A stretch of DNA of 64,000 nt from Pelobates cultripes (Eukaryota; Chordata; Amphibia; Anura; Pelobatidae), in assembly GCA_933207985.1 (NCBI GenBank), contig OW240912.1:364028542-364092541 (forward strand), given 5' to 3'. The translations under genes and the position numbers were made by a program. Below, in pieces: positions 43,922 to 58,043 of the stretch. The notes below the pieces were generated by a model, which saw only the letters and a program-made list of their open reading frames with translations, had not been told where the DNA came from and searched no databases. Within the stretch, counting starts at the first letter, position 1. Every line of letters begins with the position of its first letter.

Positions 43922-45015
43922 TGTTACGACATGTACCGTCGAGTAGATGAAGCCGCCGTTTAGTCAATAATCCCCTTCTCCAGAAATGCAGTTTAAATCC
44001 AGCCGACCGTCAAACTCCCGAACGAAGTCCACGAACACGGCAACTCCCGATCGGCAAAACAGTCGAACGCCTTCCACAGCTAAAAATAACGAAAGCGCTG
44101 TCCCAGTAATAATTCCCCCCACAAACGAGACCAAGCTCCGTCTTGAGGGTCAAATGAAGAACTGTTTAATGGGGGCTACCTGCCCGGTATTTATGCAGGT
44201 CTCCACAAGGTGCACACTCCCCGAGGGGACCTTGTGGAAGACTGTAAAACATATTGGACAGTAGCCAATCGCAGTGGCTTCAATAATAGCCCTTCCCATC
44301 TTGCCCATAATTCCGTCTTCTCTACCTCGGAGATAATTAGGAAGAAACCTAATTATCTCCCAAGGTAGAGACAATCGCCATTTTAACTTACAATAATAAA
44401 AATACATTAAAATACATAACTGCAGAAATACCGAATGCATATAGTTCATGTAACGTATCCCCAGACAGCCTGGATCTGAGTGCATGTTTTCACCGAATAG
44501 CGCTCAGATCTGATGTATCTAGTCGAATCGCCATGGAGTCAAAGTCTTTCACCAGTCATTCGGTATACGAATGACTCCATGGGATGGCTGTCTGGGTGAA
44601 AGTCCATACAAATGAATAAAAACTCCCGAACGACCGACGTTCGCATGCCTCGTCGAAATGGAAGGTAGGCAGCAGCTTCCAGCGGTGTTCGGTAGTTTAA
44701 GTGTGCGTTTTTAGTTCCATACAGTTTGTACCGAACACCGCTATGTGTTCGTATGTCCCAAAATGGCCGCTGCCTCGTGGTCGACATGCGAACGACGACC
44801 ACCCGTACGAATGGAATGGAGAGGTGTCTGCGGTTAACCACAATGTTCTAATTGGGGGCAAGAGGTTAACCAGCAGCACACTCCTCTCCTGGGTGGTCGT
44901 TCGTTCAGTAGTTTCAATCGGTAGTTTGCAAATTACACGAACGGGGGTATATGAACAGGCAATTCCGCGAACAAAGGGAAATAGACGAACCAGCAATACA
45001 GATGAATCTGTCACA
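43922..45015 (-). repeat. 3' LTR, copy B
   Basis: About eight substitutions from the copy A 3' LTR by eye, for example AGATCTG to AGAACTG and GGTGGACAC to GGTGCACAC. Confidence 0.92.
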
Positions 45016-45088
45016 CGGCTCCCCCCTTGTGGGACACTCCGGCAGACCCGGCTTGACCCTTTGGCGGGTCAACGTGGGGATGACCGGA

Positions 45089-46997
45089 CTAAGATGGGGT
45101 GAGGATGTTGGTTTGCCTGGACAATCCATCTGCATTCCCATTCTGCTTACCGGGTCGATAACTGATGGTGAAGTTATATGGTTGTAGTGCTAAACTCCAC
45201 CTCAGCAGTCTGCCATTGTCTCCTGAGACCCGGTTAAGCCAGACAAGGGGATTGTGGTCCGTCACAAGGGAAAATTCCTGTCCATATAGATACGGGCTTA
45301 ACTTTTTCAATGCCCACACCAGGGCCAAACACTCCTTCTCCACTGCCGCATAACTCACTTCTCTGGGTAACAGCTTTCTACTGAGATATGCGACAGGGTG
45401 CTCTCCTCCATCTTCCCCGACCTGGCTCAGCACAGCCCCCAGTCCATACATGGAAGCATCTGTATGGACGAGAAAATGTTTGTTAGGGACTGGGGCAGCC
45501 AGGACAGGGGCATTCACAAGAGCTTGTTTGAGTGCTTGGAACGCAGCTTCACAAGCTGGAGACCACAGGACCTGCTTAGGAAGATTTTTCTTTGTCAGGT
45601 CAGTCAGGGGTTTAGCAATAGTGCTGTAGTCGGGGACAAAGCGTCTATAGTATCCTGCTGTCCCTAGGAAGGCTAACACCTGGGTCTTGGTGATAGGTGT
45701 GGGCCAGTTAGCAACTGCCTCTATCTTGGCTGGTTCTGGCCTCTGGCTCCCACACCCTACTCTGTGACCCAGGTACTGCACTTCAGCCATGCCTAAATGG
45801 CACTTCTCTGGCTTCAATGTCAGGCCAGCGGCCCGAATCTTGTCCAGCACCACCCCTACATGTACTAGGTGTTCTTCCCAGGACTCACTGTAGATCGCAA
45901 TGTCGTCCAGGTAGGCACAAGCAAATTCCTGGAATCCATCAAGAAGTCTATCCACCATACGCTGGAAGGTAGCCGGGGCATTCTTTATCCCAAATGGCAT
46001 GACCTTAAATTGGTACAGGCCAAATGGGGTGACGAAGGCCGACTTGGGGATAGCATCCTCGGCCAGGGGAATCTGCCAGTAGCCTTTGCACAGGTCTGTG
46101 GTGGTAAGATAGCGTCCCCTGGCAATGCGATCTAACAATTCATCTCCCCGGGGCATCGGGTAGGCGTCAGTGGTGGTCCGCTCATTGAGACGCCTGTAGT
46201 CCACACAGAACCGGGTGGTCCCATCCTTCTTGGGCACCAGGACTACAGGCGAGGCCCAAGGGCTATCGGAGTGTTCGATGACCCCAGCTGGGTCATCTCC
46301 TGTATCTCCTTCCGCATTCCTTCCCGGACTGCTTCAGGGATACGGTAGGGGGGTTGTCGCAGAGGGTTCTGTCCAGGGGTTTCTACCTTGTGTACAGCTA
46401 GGGTAGTGTAACCAGGTTCTTGGGAGAAGGTCGCCTGCTTTTCCCACAGAAGCTGTCTTGCCTGGCCCTTCTCGGTAGAGCTCAATCTGTCCCCTAGCTG
46501 TACTAGGCTAGTAAGATCCGTCTGGGGTCCCTCTCTAACAGGTCTGGCAAGGGTAAACTTTCTGTATCATCTGCAGCAGGGGCACATACTGCAGCGACAT
46601 TCTCTGGTCTCTCTTGATACTCCTTTTGCATGTTCACATGGAAGGATCGCTGGATCCTTTCATCTGAACAGCTGGCTATAAGGTAGGTAGTATCACATAT
46701 CTGTGCTAACACCTTATACGGGCCCTGCCAAGATGCCTGCATCTTGTTCGCCTTCACAGGTTTGAGTACTAACACTTTCTGCCCAACCTGGAAGACTCGC
46801 TGTCGGGCAGCCCGATCGTACCACCTCTTCTGTCTCCCCTGAGCCACCTGGAGATTCTCCCTTACCATTAGGGACAGTTTCTCCATGCGGTCCCGGAGTT
46901 CCAGAACATATGGTACTATGGGGGTCCCTTCCTGCTCTGTCTCCCCCTCCCAGTGGCCTCTAATGAGATCTAGGGGTCCGCGGACCCTTCTCCCTTA
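45089..46997 (-). pseudogene. Integrase C-terminus, RT and RNase H, copy B
   Basis: The same three broken pieces as 27798-29706, with identical lesions. One change is visible in the integrase tail (YDRAARQ here, YDRGARQ in copy A). The RT/RNase H frame ends at 45089. Confidence 0.9.
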
Positions 46998-49493
46998 TAG
47001 CAACTCAAAGGGAGAGAACCCAGTAGATTCCTGAGGCACCTCTCTGTAGGCAAACAACAGATGAGGCAGGAATCGCTCCCAGTCTCTGCAAGTGTCAGAA
47101 AAGGTCCTCAGCATCTGTTTGAGGGTGCCATTAAATCGCTCGCAGAGACCGTTGGTCTGTGGATGGTAAGGTGAGCTAAGCAGCGGTTTAATACCGCACA
47201 CCTTCCACAGTTGCTGGGTGAGCACAGCGGTGAATTGGGTTCCCTGGTCAGAGAGAATCTCTTGAGGGAACCCGACTCTGGTAAAAATCCTAACCAGGGC
47301 ATCAGCAACTGTCTCTGCCTCTATATTAGACAGCGCTACTGCCTCTGGATAGCGAGTGGCATAATCCACCACGGTGAGAATATATTTCTTACCAGATGGA
47401 CTAGCCCTGGCCAGTGGACCCACAATGTCAACGGCTATGCGGGCAAAGGGCTCCCCAATGATAGGCATAGACATAAGCCTAGCTCTTGGGTGGTCCCCCC
47501 GCTTTCCTATCCGTTGACATGTGTCACACATACTGCAGTATGTCCGAACAGCCTGATTAAAGTTTGGCCAAAAAAAGTTCTGCATGATCCTATAGGCTGT
47601 GCGGCGGGAGCCTAGATGTCCAGCTAGGGGAACATCATGCCCTATCCGCAGAATCTCCTGCCGGTATTTTGCGGGCACCACCAGCTGTCGATTCGGCGGA
47701 GGGGCAACACTCTTCGGGGAAAGCTTGGGGATCCTATACAACCTGTCCCCCACCCACTCATACCGCTCCCCATCTAATCCTTCCTCTCCAGTATCTGCTC
47801 TGTCCCTATACTTCTGGAGGGTCGAATCTGTCTGAGTTTCCCTCCCAAACTCCTCTGGGGAATCCCAGCTAATAAAAGTCTGTTCTAGGGTACCAGTCGG
47901 GGACTCGGTTCTTGCCTGGGTCTCAGCAGCAGGTGGGCTGGTTCCAGCAGCACGGGTCTGGGCACGGGTAGTCACTGGGTTGATAGCGGCAGGTCCCATT
48001 GGAGCATAAGCGGACACCAAAGGGGCCAAGTCATTCCCAAGCAAAACATCGGCCGGTAAGTCTTTCATGACCCCCACATTCACGTGTCCAGAGCCCACCC
48101 CCCAATCCAAGTGAACCCGGGCAACCGGTAAACGGAACACTGCACCTCCCACCACCCTCACTGCCACAGTATCTCCAGTGTGCTGGTGTTCGGAAACAAG
48201 GTTCTTTTGGAGCAAAGTCATAGTGGCTCCGGTGTCTCTCAGACCAGTTACTGCTTTGCCATTTAGTTTAACGGTCTGCCTGTGCTGTTGACGGTTATCC
48301 TGCTGCGCTGCTTGTACTGGATCCGCCTCATGTAGTATACCCCAAAATTCCTCCTGCTCAAGACAGTGAGCGGAAGGTTGGGGTGGTTGCTGATTCCCAC
48401 CGGCTGGTCTTCTCCACGACTGGGCTTGGCTAGAATTGTTTAATGGGCACTCGGGTCGCTTGTGCCCCAACTGCTTACACCCATAGCAACGGATAGGCTG
48501 TGAGTAATCCCGGGCGTTGAACTGGGCTGGCTGAACATAATTGTTTGCTGTTGGCATGGTGGGGGTGCGTTGTGCTGGGTGTTGATACACTGCAGAGGTT
48601 GGAGGGGCTGCTGGTTTGTACTCCACTCGGGTATGGACCTTGGCTGCTGTCTGGTCCAGTTTACTGGCGTCAGTGTACTCATCAGCCAGACGAGCAGCTT
48701 CGGGTAAGGTAGCGGGTTTGCGGTCCCTAACCCACTCTCTGACTCCTGCAGGTAAGCGGTCAAAACAGTGCTCCAACAAAAATACTTGCAGCACTTCTTC
48801 CCCAGTTACCGCTTGGCACCCTGCCATCCAGTGGGCTGCGGTGCGGTGTACTCGGCATGCCCACTCAACATAAGAATCCCCAGCCTGCTTGTTAGTGTCC
48901 CGGAATCGCCGCCGGTATGCCTCAGGGGTCACAGCGTATCTGGCCAAAAGGGCATCTTTCACTGCCCTGTAGCTGGTAATTTCCTCCTCTGGGATGGCCC
49001 GAAACGCCTCACTGGCCCGGCCGGATAACTTCCCAGAGAGGATGGTGACCCATTCCCCTGCGGGTACCTGGTGTAAGGCACATTGCCTTTCAAAATCAGC
49101 CAGGAACCCATCAATTTCTCCTTCGGCTTCTACAAAATTTCGAAATGCAGCAAAAGGTACTTTTCTCCTTCCATTATTATTATACGGTACCTCAGCTGCT
49201 GCAGCGCCTCTTCCTTGAAGCGCCTGTTGTGCTGCTGCTTGCACTTGCACCACAATATCTGCTGCGGGGTTGGGGCCAAAATGTGCCAGCCTGATCTGAA
49301 CTGCCCGGTTAAACTGTATCTCCTCGGGTGTTAACTCTAGTATGCCAAGCACATCAGCTCTTCCCGTTCCCTGTGCTGCATCCATTTCCAATAGTATAGA
49401 AATAATCTCTCTTTTCTTGAGATTACTCGCTGATCGTCCTCTGCGTTCTAATATATCTTTAAGGGTAGCACGCCTTAACTCTTCATACTGCAT
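46995..49493 (-). CDS. Gag, protease and integrase, copy B
   Basis: The same domains and residue positions as 29704-32202. Differences in gag include WVTILSG for WVPILSG and EEEITSY for EEELTSY. The same in-frame stop ends it after FELL. Confidence 0.9.
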   Translation of the reverse strand: MQYEELRRATLKDILERRGRSASNLKKREIISILLEMDAAQGTGRADVLGILELTPEEIQFNRAVQIRLAHFGPNPAADIVVQVQAAAQQALQGRGAAAAEVPYNNNGRRKVPFAAFRNFVEAEGEIDGFLADFERQCALHQVPAGEWVTILSGKLSGRASEAFRAIPEEEITSYRAVKDALLARYAVTPEAYRRRFRDTNKQAGDSYVEWACRVHRTAAHWMAGCQAVTGEEVLQVFLLEHCFDRLPAGVREWVRDRKPATLPEAARLADEYTDASKLDQTAAKVHTRVEYKPAAPPTSAVYQHPAQRTPTMPTANNYVQPAQFNARDYSQPIRCYGCKQLGHKRPECPLNNSSQAQSWRRPAGGNQQPPQPSAHCLEQEEFWGILHEADPVQAAQQDNRQQHRQTVKLNGKAVTGLRDTGATMTLLQKNLVSEHQHTGDTVAVRVVGGAVFRLPVARVHLDWGVGSGHVNVGVMKDLPADVLLGNDLAPLVSAYAPMGPAAINPVTTRAQTRAAGTSPPAAETQARTESPTGTLEQTFISWDSPEEFGRETQTDSTLQKYRDRADTGEEGLDGERYEWVGDRLYRIPKLSPKSVAPPPNRQLVVPAKYRQEILRIGHDVPLAGHLGSRRTAYRIMQNFFWPNFNQAVRTYCSMCDTCQRIGKRGDHPRARLMSMPIIGEPFARIAVDIVGPLARASPSGKKYILTVVDYATRYPEAVALSNIEAETVADALVRIFTRVGFPQEILSDQGTQFTAVLTQQLWKVCGIKPLLSSPYHPQTNGLCERFNGTLKQMLRTFSDTCRDWERFLPHLLFAYREVPQESTGFSPFELL

Positions 49494-49558
49494 TTCCAAC
49501 CTGGGATGTGTAGCTGGCCTTCTGGGCTGTAGGATTCATCCCGTCGCTTGCCACCAAT

Positions 49559-50652
49559 TGTTACGACACGTACCGTCGAGTAGATGAAGCCGCCGTTTAG
49601 TCAATAATCCCCTTCTCCAGAAATGCAGTTTAAATCCAGCCGACCGCCAAACTCCCGAACGAAGTCCACGAACACGGCAACTCCCGATCAGCAAAACAGT
49701 CGAACGCCTTCCACAGCTAAAAATAACGAAAGCGCTGTCCCAGTAATAATTCCCCCCACAAACGAGACCAAGCTCCGTCTTGAGGGTCAAATGAAGATCT
49801 GTTTAATGGGGGCTACCTGCCCGGTATTTATGCAGGTCTCCACAAGGTGGACACTCCCCGAGGGGACCTTGTGGAAGACTGTAAGACATATTGGACAGTA
49901 GCCAATCGCAGTGGCTTCAATAATAGCCCTTCCCATCTTGCCCATAATTCCGTCTTCTCTACCTCGGAGATAATTAGGAAGAAACCTAATTATCTCCCAA
50001 GGTAGAGACAATCGCCATTTTAACTTACAATAATAAAAATACATTAAAATACATAACTGCAGAAATACCGAATGCATATGGTTCGTGTAACGTATCCCCA
50101 GACAGCCTGGATCTGAGTGCATGTTTTCACCGAATAGCGCTCAGATCTGATGTATCTAGTCGAATCGCCATGGAGTCAAAGTCTTTCACCAGTCCTTCGG
50201 TATACGAATGACTCCATGGGATGGCTGTCTGGGTGAAAGTCCATACGAATGAATAAAAACTCCCGAACGACCGACGTTCGCATGCCTTGTCGAAATGGAA
50301 GGTAGGCAGCAGCTTCCAGCGGTGTTCGGTAGTTTAAGTGTCCGTTTTTAGTTCCATACAGTTTGTACCGAACACCGCTATGTGTTCGTATGTCCCAAAA
50401 TGGCCGCTGCCTCGTGGTCGACATGCGAACGACGACCACCCGTACGAATGGAATGGAGAGGTGTCTGCGGTTAACCACAACGTTCTAATTGGGGCCAAGA
50501 GGTTAACCAGCAGCACACTCCTCTCCTGGGTGGTCGTTCGTTCGGTAGTTTCAATCGGTAGTTTGCAAATTACACGAACGGGGGTATATGAACAGGCAAT
50601 TCCGCGAACAAAGGGAAATAGACGAACCAGCAATACAGATGAATCTGTCACA
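49559..50652 (-). repeat. 5' LTR, copy B
   Basis: Only about two substitutions from the copy A 5' LTR (CGATCGG to CGATCAG, GTAAAAC to GTAAGAC). Confidence 0.92.
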
Positions 50653-50657
50653 TAGCC

Positions 50658-53600
50658 CAATAAGGATACTGGCTCATACCATACAGCGGAATGTTCGCTT
50701 ATGACCTAGAAACTTTCCATTTGCTCAAGAATAATTAAACAACTAAGTAATATTCTAGTGTGGCCGGACATTTACCAACATGATGCTGCTGTCTATTGGA
50801 TATTTTATGATAAATTCACAAAGGACAAAAGGTTAACATTTTTATGTTTTCGTTTATTCCCACTCCAACTATTTGTGATGCAAACCACTTATGATACTTA
50901 AAAAACTGACTATTCCCCATTTTCCTTTCTGTACCATGTATACAATGTTATCTTTACTGCAACAAGGCTTTTGCACAAGCCATACAGTGTTACATTGACA
51001 CAGTCTATGTCATGGACAAAAATAAAGAATAAAAAAAAAAAAAAAAAAAATGACTATTCCATGAATAATCTATGGGATGATTCCCACCAATTCTAAAAGA
51101 CGTTGGTAGTTTTCAATAGTATTATAAAGATTATTATGAACGGTCTTTCTGGGACTTTAACTTATATTTAGAAATAAAATATCTCATGCAGAACTTCTGG
51201 ATTCAAGATCGGAGCATGACTTATTTTGGAAGGTTCTGGATTACAAAAGGAGCAAGGTCCGTGTGTCATGCTGGTTGTTTTTCACAAGCGAGTTAGAAGA
51301 ATTTTCCTTGTCATTTGATCTTGACTCAGAAGTCAGAGCTAAGCCCAAAGCTCAGCAGCATATTTGCTAGATGCCAGATTTGTTTCATTGTGCACCAGTT
51401 ATCTTCAGAGAGCCAGATACACAAAAGGAAAGAACAAAGTGCGCTACATGCATCGGGGGATTTCCAACATGAAAAACATAAAGGATAACAGAAGAGATAG
51501 ATTGTATGGGTCTGATATGTGACAGACGTTATTTTCATTACCTGAATCTTGGGGAATTTTCACAGAAATATCCACCCCACAAAAATGTTTTGTTAATTTC
51601 TATTATTATTCTTTTAATATAAGAGATAGCACTGTATAATTATTATTTACGGGATATACTCTGTGTCATATTTGAAGTTTCATTGTCTAACAGATATTTT
51701 TATTGACAGAACAGTAAGGTATCATATGCAGATTTAATGTTAGATTGGAATTTAAGACGTTCACAATTGTAATATATGCTGTAATGCAATCTATGAAATC
51801 ACAATGGCTTTAAAAATCGCCCGCTTTGTTTCCATATACCACTTTTATTAAGTGTTTGGATATGTTACAACATGTACGTATCAAGCACTCCACATAATAT
51901 AAGGCACACTAGTGAACAGCACACGGGAGATCAGAAATCACTTAATACATATTCCGAGAAGGAGATGACAATTCAGCAATGTGTAAAAATCACACTTTTT
52001 AGGGTACTCATGGGTGCAGTTGATTGGCATGCAGACATTCCCATTCTTAATGTGGCACAATATGTAGAAAAATTACACCAATACCTCGCCCGCCCACCTG
52101 TCCCAATTGCATACATATTAACTCCCTAGAGCACACCTCCAGCCACAGGTATGTCATTGGAGTTCCCCATTCCACCTGCGCTGGAGCAACAGACTTACTA
52201 TTGTTATCTGCCTTCCTGAGGTTATCTGCATTTCCCTTACTTCTGTTGCTTAGGAAATCCTGGTTTCTGGCTCTCTACCAACGATCCTGACCTGCAAAGG
52301 ACTGCAAGCTATCTGGATTCAACTCCCACTATGGACCCTTCCTACTTGCTTTTGTCTAGGTACTTTGTATCTAGCCTGCTGGAACACTGCCTGTGTGTGG
52401 CCTGCAGGCCATTTATGGACTTCCTCATGGTCCTCATTCAGAGTTACAAACGACGGCCACTTTAAAGACGCTCCAACATCATTATGTCAATGACGTCACA
52501 CACCGTAATAATCTGCATTTTTGAACTTTTTGGTGCGTGGCTACCTAGTTAAGGAGCCATGCTATGAGTAGGTCATTATATATCTCTTATTGTCTATGGT
52601 GCTTTGATCTATGGTACCATTGACTCTTCTCCTACCTATACTCCTTGACTCGGCTATTGTACCTCGCTATTCCTGATTTCTGGTTTCCCTGACCCTGACT
52701 TGTCCTTGACCATTCTATATCTTCTTAAGTCCGGCAACTCCAAGATCCGTCATACGTTTAGACCTATATCATCATTTACATTGCTTGTTGAGTCTCCCTA
52801 CCTGACTGCTCTTAACCCAGCTGTGATTGTTTGCAGTATTCCAACACTCCTCCTACTAAACTGGTATCTCTTCCTACAATGAAATCGTAAGAGGCACTAC
52901 TTTTGCTGCAAAGACTTTTCTGTTCGGTTTTCCGTTATACTTACCTGGCACTTCTACCCACTGTGTTGCAGAGCTAGCTGCCTTTCTGTGAAAACCCACT
53001 GTGTTCCAGAGCTAGATGACTTCCTGTGCAAACCCCCCTGGTGGCTACAGACATTATTACAGACTTCTACCACTGTGAACCTTCTATGAACTCTCAGTGC
53101 CATCTTCTGGTCAATCGCAAGTGTTTGTGGATTGTGCTGCTTATTGCGTTCCATTAATAAACCGCTATTTGGAAAGATGCTGATAGTCATGACACCCCCA
53201 ATGTTGGAATGTATGTTATAAGTTTTTATATAATATTCTTAATTAATTCAAAGATTTAGTATCACAATGTAACATGAACATGTTACGATTTAGGGTTGGC
53301 CTTAGAGCTAGTTTTAGACTGGGAGACTGGTTTATATGTGGGAGGGGTTATAGAACTTACATTTGGCTGAGGTCCTTGGTCTTCTTTCCACCTTTGCAAT
53401 GTTCCTATCTCTCCCCATTCCTGCTATATCTAGAATAAATGTATGTAAGATAATGCTCAGATGAATATATATTTCACCACCGAGTTGTGCCACTTTAAAT
53501 GTCCATTTTGTACTTTAAAAAAAAAAATTTCTTACGAAATGTATTGAAATAGAAAATGTTACATTTCATATACTGTTTTCACTGGGTAGTCAAATATTAA

Positions 53601-55467
53601 ATTCCCAGATGTTAGTAGAGCATTCGTGTCACAATGCCCCTACAATGATACTTGTGTATTTGCCTGGGAAAAGTTTATGGGAGTTGCAATCTGCTTGCAG
53701 ATGGCAATTCGTTATTAAGACTAAGTAACATTGTGTGTCTCTTTGAATACATTCCAAAGGTAAATAAACATACGGCGCTATTTTTTTTTTTGTATTATTT
53801 CGTAATAATTAAACATTTTCACAAAACATTGTTTCCGTGACTAATTACATTTGTGTTTATATTTTTTAATTTCCTATAATAATACTGTTCATTTTAATTA
53901 ACATTTCATTTGTTTGTAGAGATCTGCTGTGTTTATAGAGTCAATATGTCATTGTAGGAATGGTTTAGAATGTAGATGACTGTATATTAATAAATAAAAT
54001 AAAAAATGATGCTGGTGAGATATGCTTAGTTCAAAGCAGGCTGTCATCTTTCCAAAATTGATCAAATTAATATGAATATAAGATGTCATATGATGAATAT
54101 TTCAAGTTAGAGATGATATATTGCATACATAGGGGTGTTATATTGTATATGAGAGATAGCGTATTACATATGGAATAAAATACTCCTTATATCACATATG
54201 GAAAATGTAAGGGGAATTAGGACTTCTCTGGAATTTTATCCAATGAATAAAACATCAAAAATTACTTTTTTTTTCACGTAATGCTTCATTTTCTTTTAAA
54301 AGTATAAATATAGATATAGCAAATTAAATCACAATCCTGGCAAAGCTACCTAGGGCAAACGTTCACAATTAACAGGAGAAACAGAGAAGTTTTTTTATTT
54401 CCCCTCTTCTCTGTATACTTTCCAAATGCTGACTGCCAGGTACAGTTGCTGGATAATGAGGTGTGAATTTCTACATTTCATTTTATTTTTTTACACACTT
54501 TACTTATTCTTATACTTAATAAATAAATATTTCTAAACATAATATTGGAAATCCTGGGAAGTGTCAGTTCCCCTTTAAGGATGATGTATGGTATATGAGA
54601 ATTAAAATATTCAAATATGGTAAACGAAGAATGAAATATAGCATATCTAACTGAACTTGGCAAATGAGTTTCTGCACAATTCCATACACGGAATAATTAC
54701 TAGTACCGGATTTATTGGATTGAGATTGTAAGCCTTGTAGTTTAAATTATTTGTGTGGGGAGAGAAGGATAATGCTTGCTTATATTGCTGTTCGGGTTAT
54801 TAAAAGTCACCTTTGTTGGCATACAGACTTTTTAAAATCTTTTTATTTAAATTTCTAAACATGAAAAACACAGAGGATATATTTAGAAAGACCACAATGA
54901 TTGGAAAACCAATGAGCACTGGCTATGACATGGTTCGTAAAACAATTCTAGTTATGAATTAAACCAATGAGGTGTGACAAGATGAACAGCGTATAGCAGT
55001 AAAACAGTGACAGTATATGGTGCTGAATATAGAATCTAGAACAGAAAGATAAAATCAAGAGTGGAGCATTATATCTAAACAATACATTATTATTCAGATA
55101 TAATGCATATTTCTTGATTTATTTTAGTAAAGTAGGGACCCTGCTCAGTTCATATAGTCTCCATGAATTCTAACAATGTCTTTATAAAGATCTTGGTTGC
55201 ACATTTTGAATAGTTGTAATGTATAGTAGTTTTCGCACTTTAATGTATACCGTGGTATATGTAAGGTGTATCCTGGTACATGTGGGCATTTATTTCCATT
55301 TAGTTGTGTGTCATTCAATGAATCCCTGAATGCAGAGTACTTGATTTGTACTGAGTGCTATAGAACTGCTGTGTGGATAACTTGTGCTGTGTGCTTGTTA
55401 TTTTGGTGCAGTGTGATTGACCGGAGCAGGAAACTTAGAGGTGAACCGTCACTAGAAATAAAAGTAT
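50658..55467. other. Copy B flank; no gene; empty L1 site at 54456-54472
   Basis: It follows 33367-39866. It contains the LTR-like block (52130-53190) and the T2-like MITE part (about 54340-54578). The single ATGAGGTGTGAATTTCT at 54456 is the unoccupied target of the L1 in copy A. Confidence 0.75.
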
Positions 55468-55891
55468 TTAAAGGAATACTATACACAAACTTGTATTCCT
55501 GATCCTTTAGTGTTAAAAATACAAATTTGGTGGCTTGCCTCCCCCTACACTCCTAAAACGTAATAAAAATAACCTTATTTGCAACACTCTACAGGAGAGC
55601 CCTCATTCCGCCTCCTTGGCTGACACACTCAGAATTGATGATCTCAGCCAATAAATTTCTCCTATTCTCTGGATGTTTTCTCTATACTGTCTGCCAGGTG
55701 CAAAGGACAGAACTTGCAACAATGATTGACAGGGAGCCAAGATGGAGGCATCCAGCTGCAGGAAAAAGAGGTCTCAGTTTCTACATTTAATTACATTTTT
55801 CACACTTTATTAATATATATGTGCTAAATATAAGGATAAGAAAAACCTAATATAAAATGAAACACCCTGGGTAGTTACTGTTTCCCAATAA
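55468..55891. mobile_element. T2-like MITE (third subfamily), copy B
   Basis: Equivalent of 39867-40290 with a few substitutions. Confidence 0.5.
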
Positions 55892-55990
55892 GACTGGTTG
55901 ACTGTTGTGCAGAATGTACATAACTGCTGTGTGTTTCATACATACTGGATGGGACTTGCTTGTTTAGTTTTATGTATTTTGTAGTACCTC

Positions 55991-55993
<3 letters not shown>

Positions 55994-56043
<50 letters not shown>
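55994..56043. repeat. (TA)n(TG)n microsatellite, copy B
   Basis: Equivalent of 40392-40440 with a different repeat number. Confidence 0.9.
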
Positions 56044-56044
<1 letters not shown>

Positions 56045-56333
56045 GGAGAGAGGGTAAATGTGAGTTTGTGTATGTGTATGCTAGATTAATAAATTGTGTA
56101 TTGCATACAAAGGGGAAATTATGTGAGTGGGAATGTGTATGAGAGAGAGAGAGAAAGGGAGTGTTGGGGTGTCTGCGTGTGTATGTATTCAAATAAGAAA
56201 GCGCTGTCACTCAGTTTCCTATGATTTATTACCTTCATTTATTTAACGAACACAGCGATGATAGGGCCATGTTTGAGTCGTTCCTCTATCAAATCACATT
56301 TATATTTTAATTTGTCTCTTAATGGTATTTCAG

Positions 56334-56387
56334 AACTCTGGCAAAGAACATCCTGACAATGGTGGAGGGAAGAACAAAGCCAGCACT
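56334..56387 (+). other. Candidate host exon 1, copy B
   Basis: The 54 bp and both splice borders are identical to 40731-40784, while flanking sequence differs, for example a nine-base loss just downstream. Confidence 0.3.
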
Positions 56388-57135
56388 GTATGTATTAAAA
56401 GCTCTGTGTCCTCCAAACATAGAAAACTAGAATCTCTGCATTAACTCACCCAAAAATTAAATGTTTTCCAGATGTTCTGTGCTGCTAAACTTTCCATGAC
56501 ATCATGTAGGAAATCGAGATTAAAACTCTGGGAAACATTTTCATATTGTATGTCGGGAACTACAGTTTATTTCTGGGTCCTTTTATATAGAGTGGAATAA
56601 CAAGATAACATGTTCATATTTCCCGAATATAAACTTTAATCAAAGTGGTGCTTTGACTTATGAAGGAAGAAGTAAATAATATATGCTAAACTGCAAACAT
56701 TCCAAAGTTTTGTATTTTTTACATTGCTAGCTTCAAGAAAAATAATTGGTTCCATCTGTTTGAATTTCCAAACTAAGGGAGACCTTTCTTCAACAGTAAA
56801 ATAGAAAATGGATTAGAAAAACATTGGATATATTCACTGAACAGCAATTTGTTGTGATTTGAGAACCAACTTGTAAGAACAAAAATCTCTGACTCGATTT
56901 AAATGGAGATCAATTCCAGCTTGGCTAGGTTAGCCTAAATTTTAGGCTACAATTTAAAGTAGGTTATTATGGCACCAGAACTTGTTCAGTGAATTATGAT
57001 ATATTGGGTTATTGACTCAGCTGTAGCAAATTAAAATGTTACAGGGTTATTCACTAAACATTGGATTTTGTCTGGATGGTCAAAATCCGGTGAAAATTAC
57101 TGAATTCCTACCATACTAGCAATTCTCATATTTAC

Positions 57136-57693
57136 TTAAAGGGACACTAAAGTCACCAAAACAACTTTAGCTTATTGAAGCACTTTTTGTGTATACATCA
57201 TGCCTCTGAAGTTTTACTGCACAATTCACTGGCATTTAGGAGTTATATAACTTTTGTTTCAGTTTATGCAGCCCTAGCCGCCCTCCTCTGGCTGTGACTG
57301 ACACAGCCTGCATAAAAACAAAATGGTTTTATTTTCAATCACATTAAATTTACTTTACAGATTTTTATCTCCTGCTCTGTAAATGTAACTTTAATTAAAT
57401 ACAGGAAACTCTTGCAGGGTCTAGCTGGCTATTAGCGGAGCAAGAGATAAGAAATTCTAAATTAAACAGAATTTGCAATACAGGAAGTGTAAACTTTAGA
57501 TGACTTTTTACATGAAGTGTTTAGGAATGTTGTGAAAGTCACACGCAAGGAGGTGTGACTAAGGCTGTATAAAGAAAGTGACTGAACTCTTAAATGGCAG
57601 AGAATTGAGCAGTGAGACTGCAGGGGAATGATCTATAAACCAAAACTGCTTCATTAAGCTAAAGTTGTTTTGGTGACTACAGTGTCCCTTTAA
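57136..57693. mobile_element. T2-like MITE, copy B
   Basis: Equivalent of 41545-42102, with intact TTAA ends. Confidence 0.75.
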
Positions 57694-57712
57694 GTCACAT
57701 GCGGGGGGAATT

Positions 57713-57866
57713 CAGTCAGCCCACGAGAATTTGCAGCAATCGTATGGATGCATTCAGTGTCCGGATTACAATCAGTGCTTTTGCATCCAAATTCTATAGG
57801 ACTTGAAGGATTCACGAAACACCAATTTTTAAACTGAATAGGGAACAAATTAATCCACTGGGCTGC
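57713..57866 (-). repeat. Dispersed 160-bp repeat, copy B
   Basis: Equivalent of 42122-42275. Confidence 0.6.
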
Positions 57867-58043
57867 ATATTTGCAAATTATTATTAACTTTCTTTTTGCA
57901 AGTGAAGATTATTTGAAGTACCATTTCCCTACTGGGTGCAGTGGCAGTCAGAGGTCAAATATTTAAAAGTGAAGATGGATTTTATTTTTTATTTTAATTA
58001 GTGGCTTTGGTTACCAAATACTTTTATTTGGTGTTTTTTTTAG

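Larger units (their letters stand above)
43922..50652 (-). mobile_element. Gmr1-like Ty3/gypsy LTR retrotransposon, copy B
   Basis: Same element, site and orientation as 26631-33361, flanked by TAGCC on both sides (43917-43921, 50653-50657). LTRs are at 43922-45015 and 49559-50652. All five LTR-to-LTR differences of copy A recur here. Confidence 0.93.
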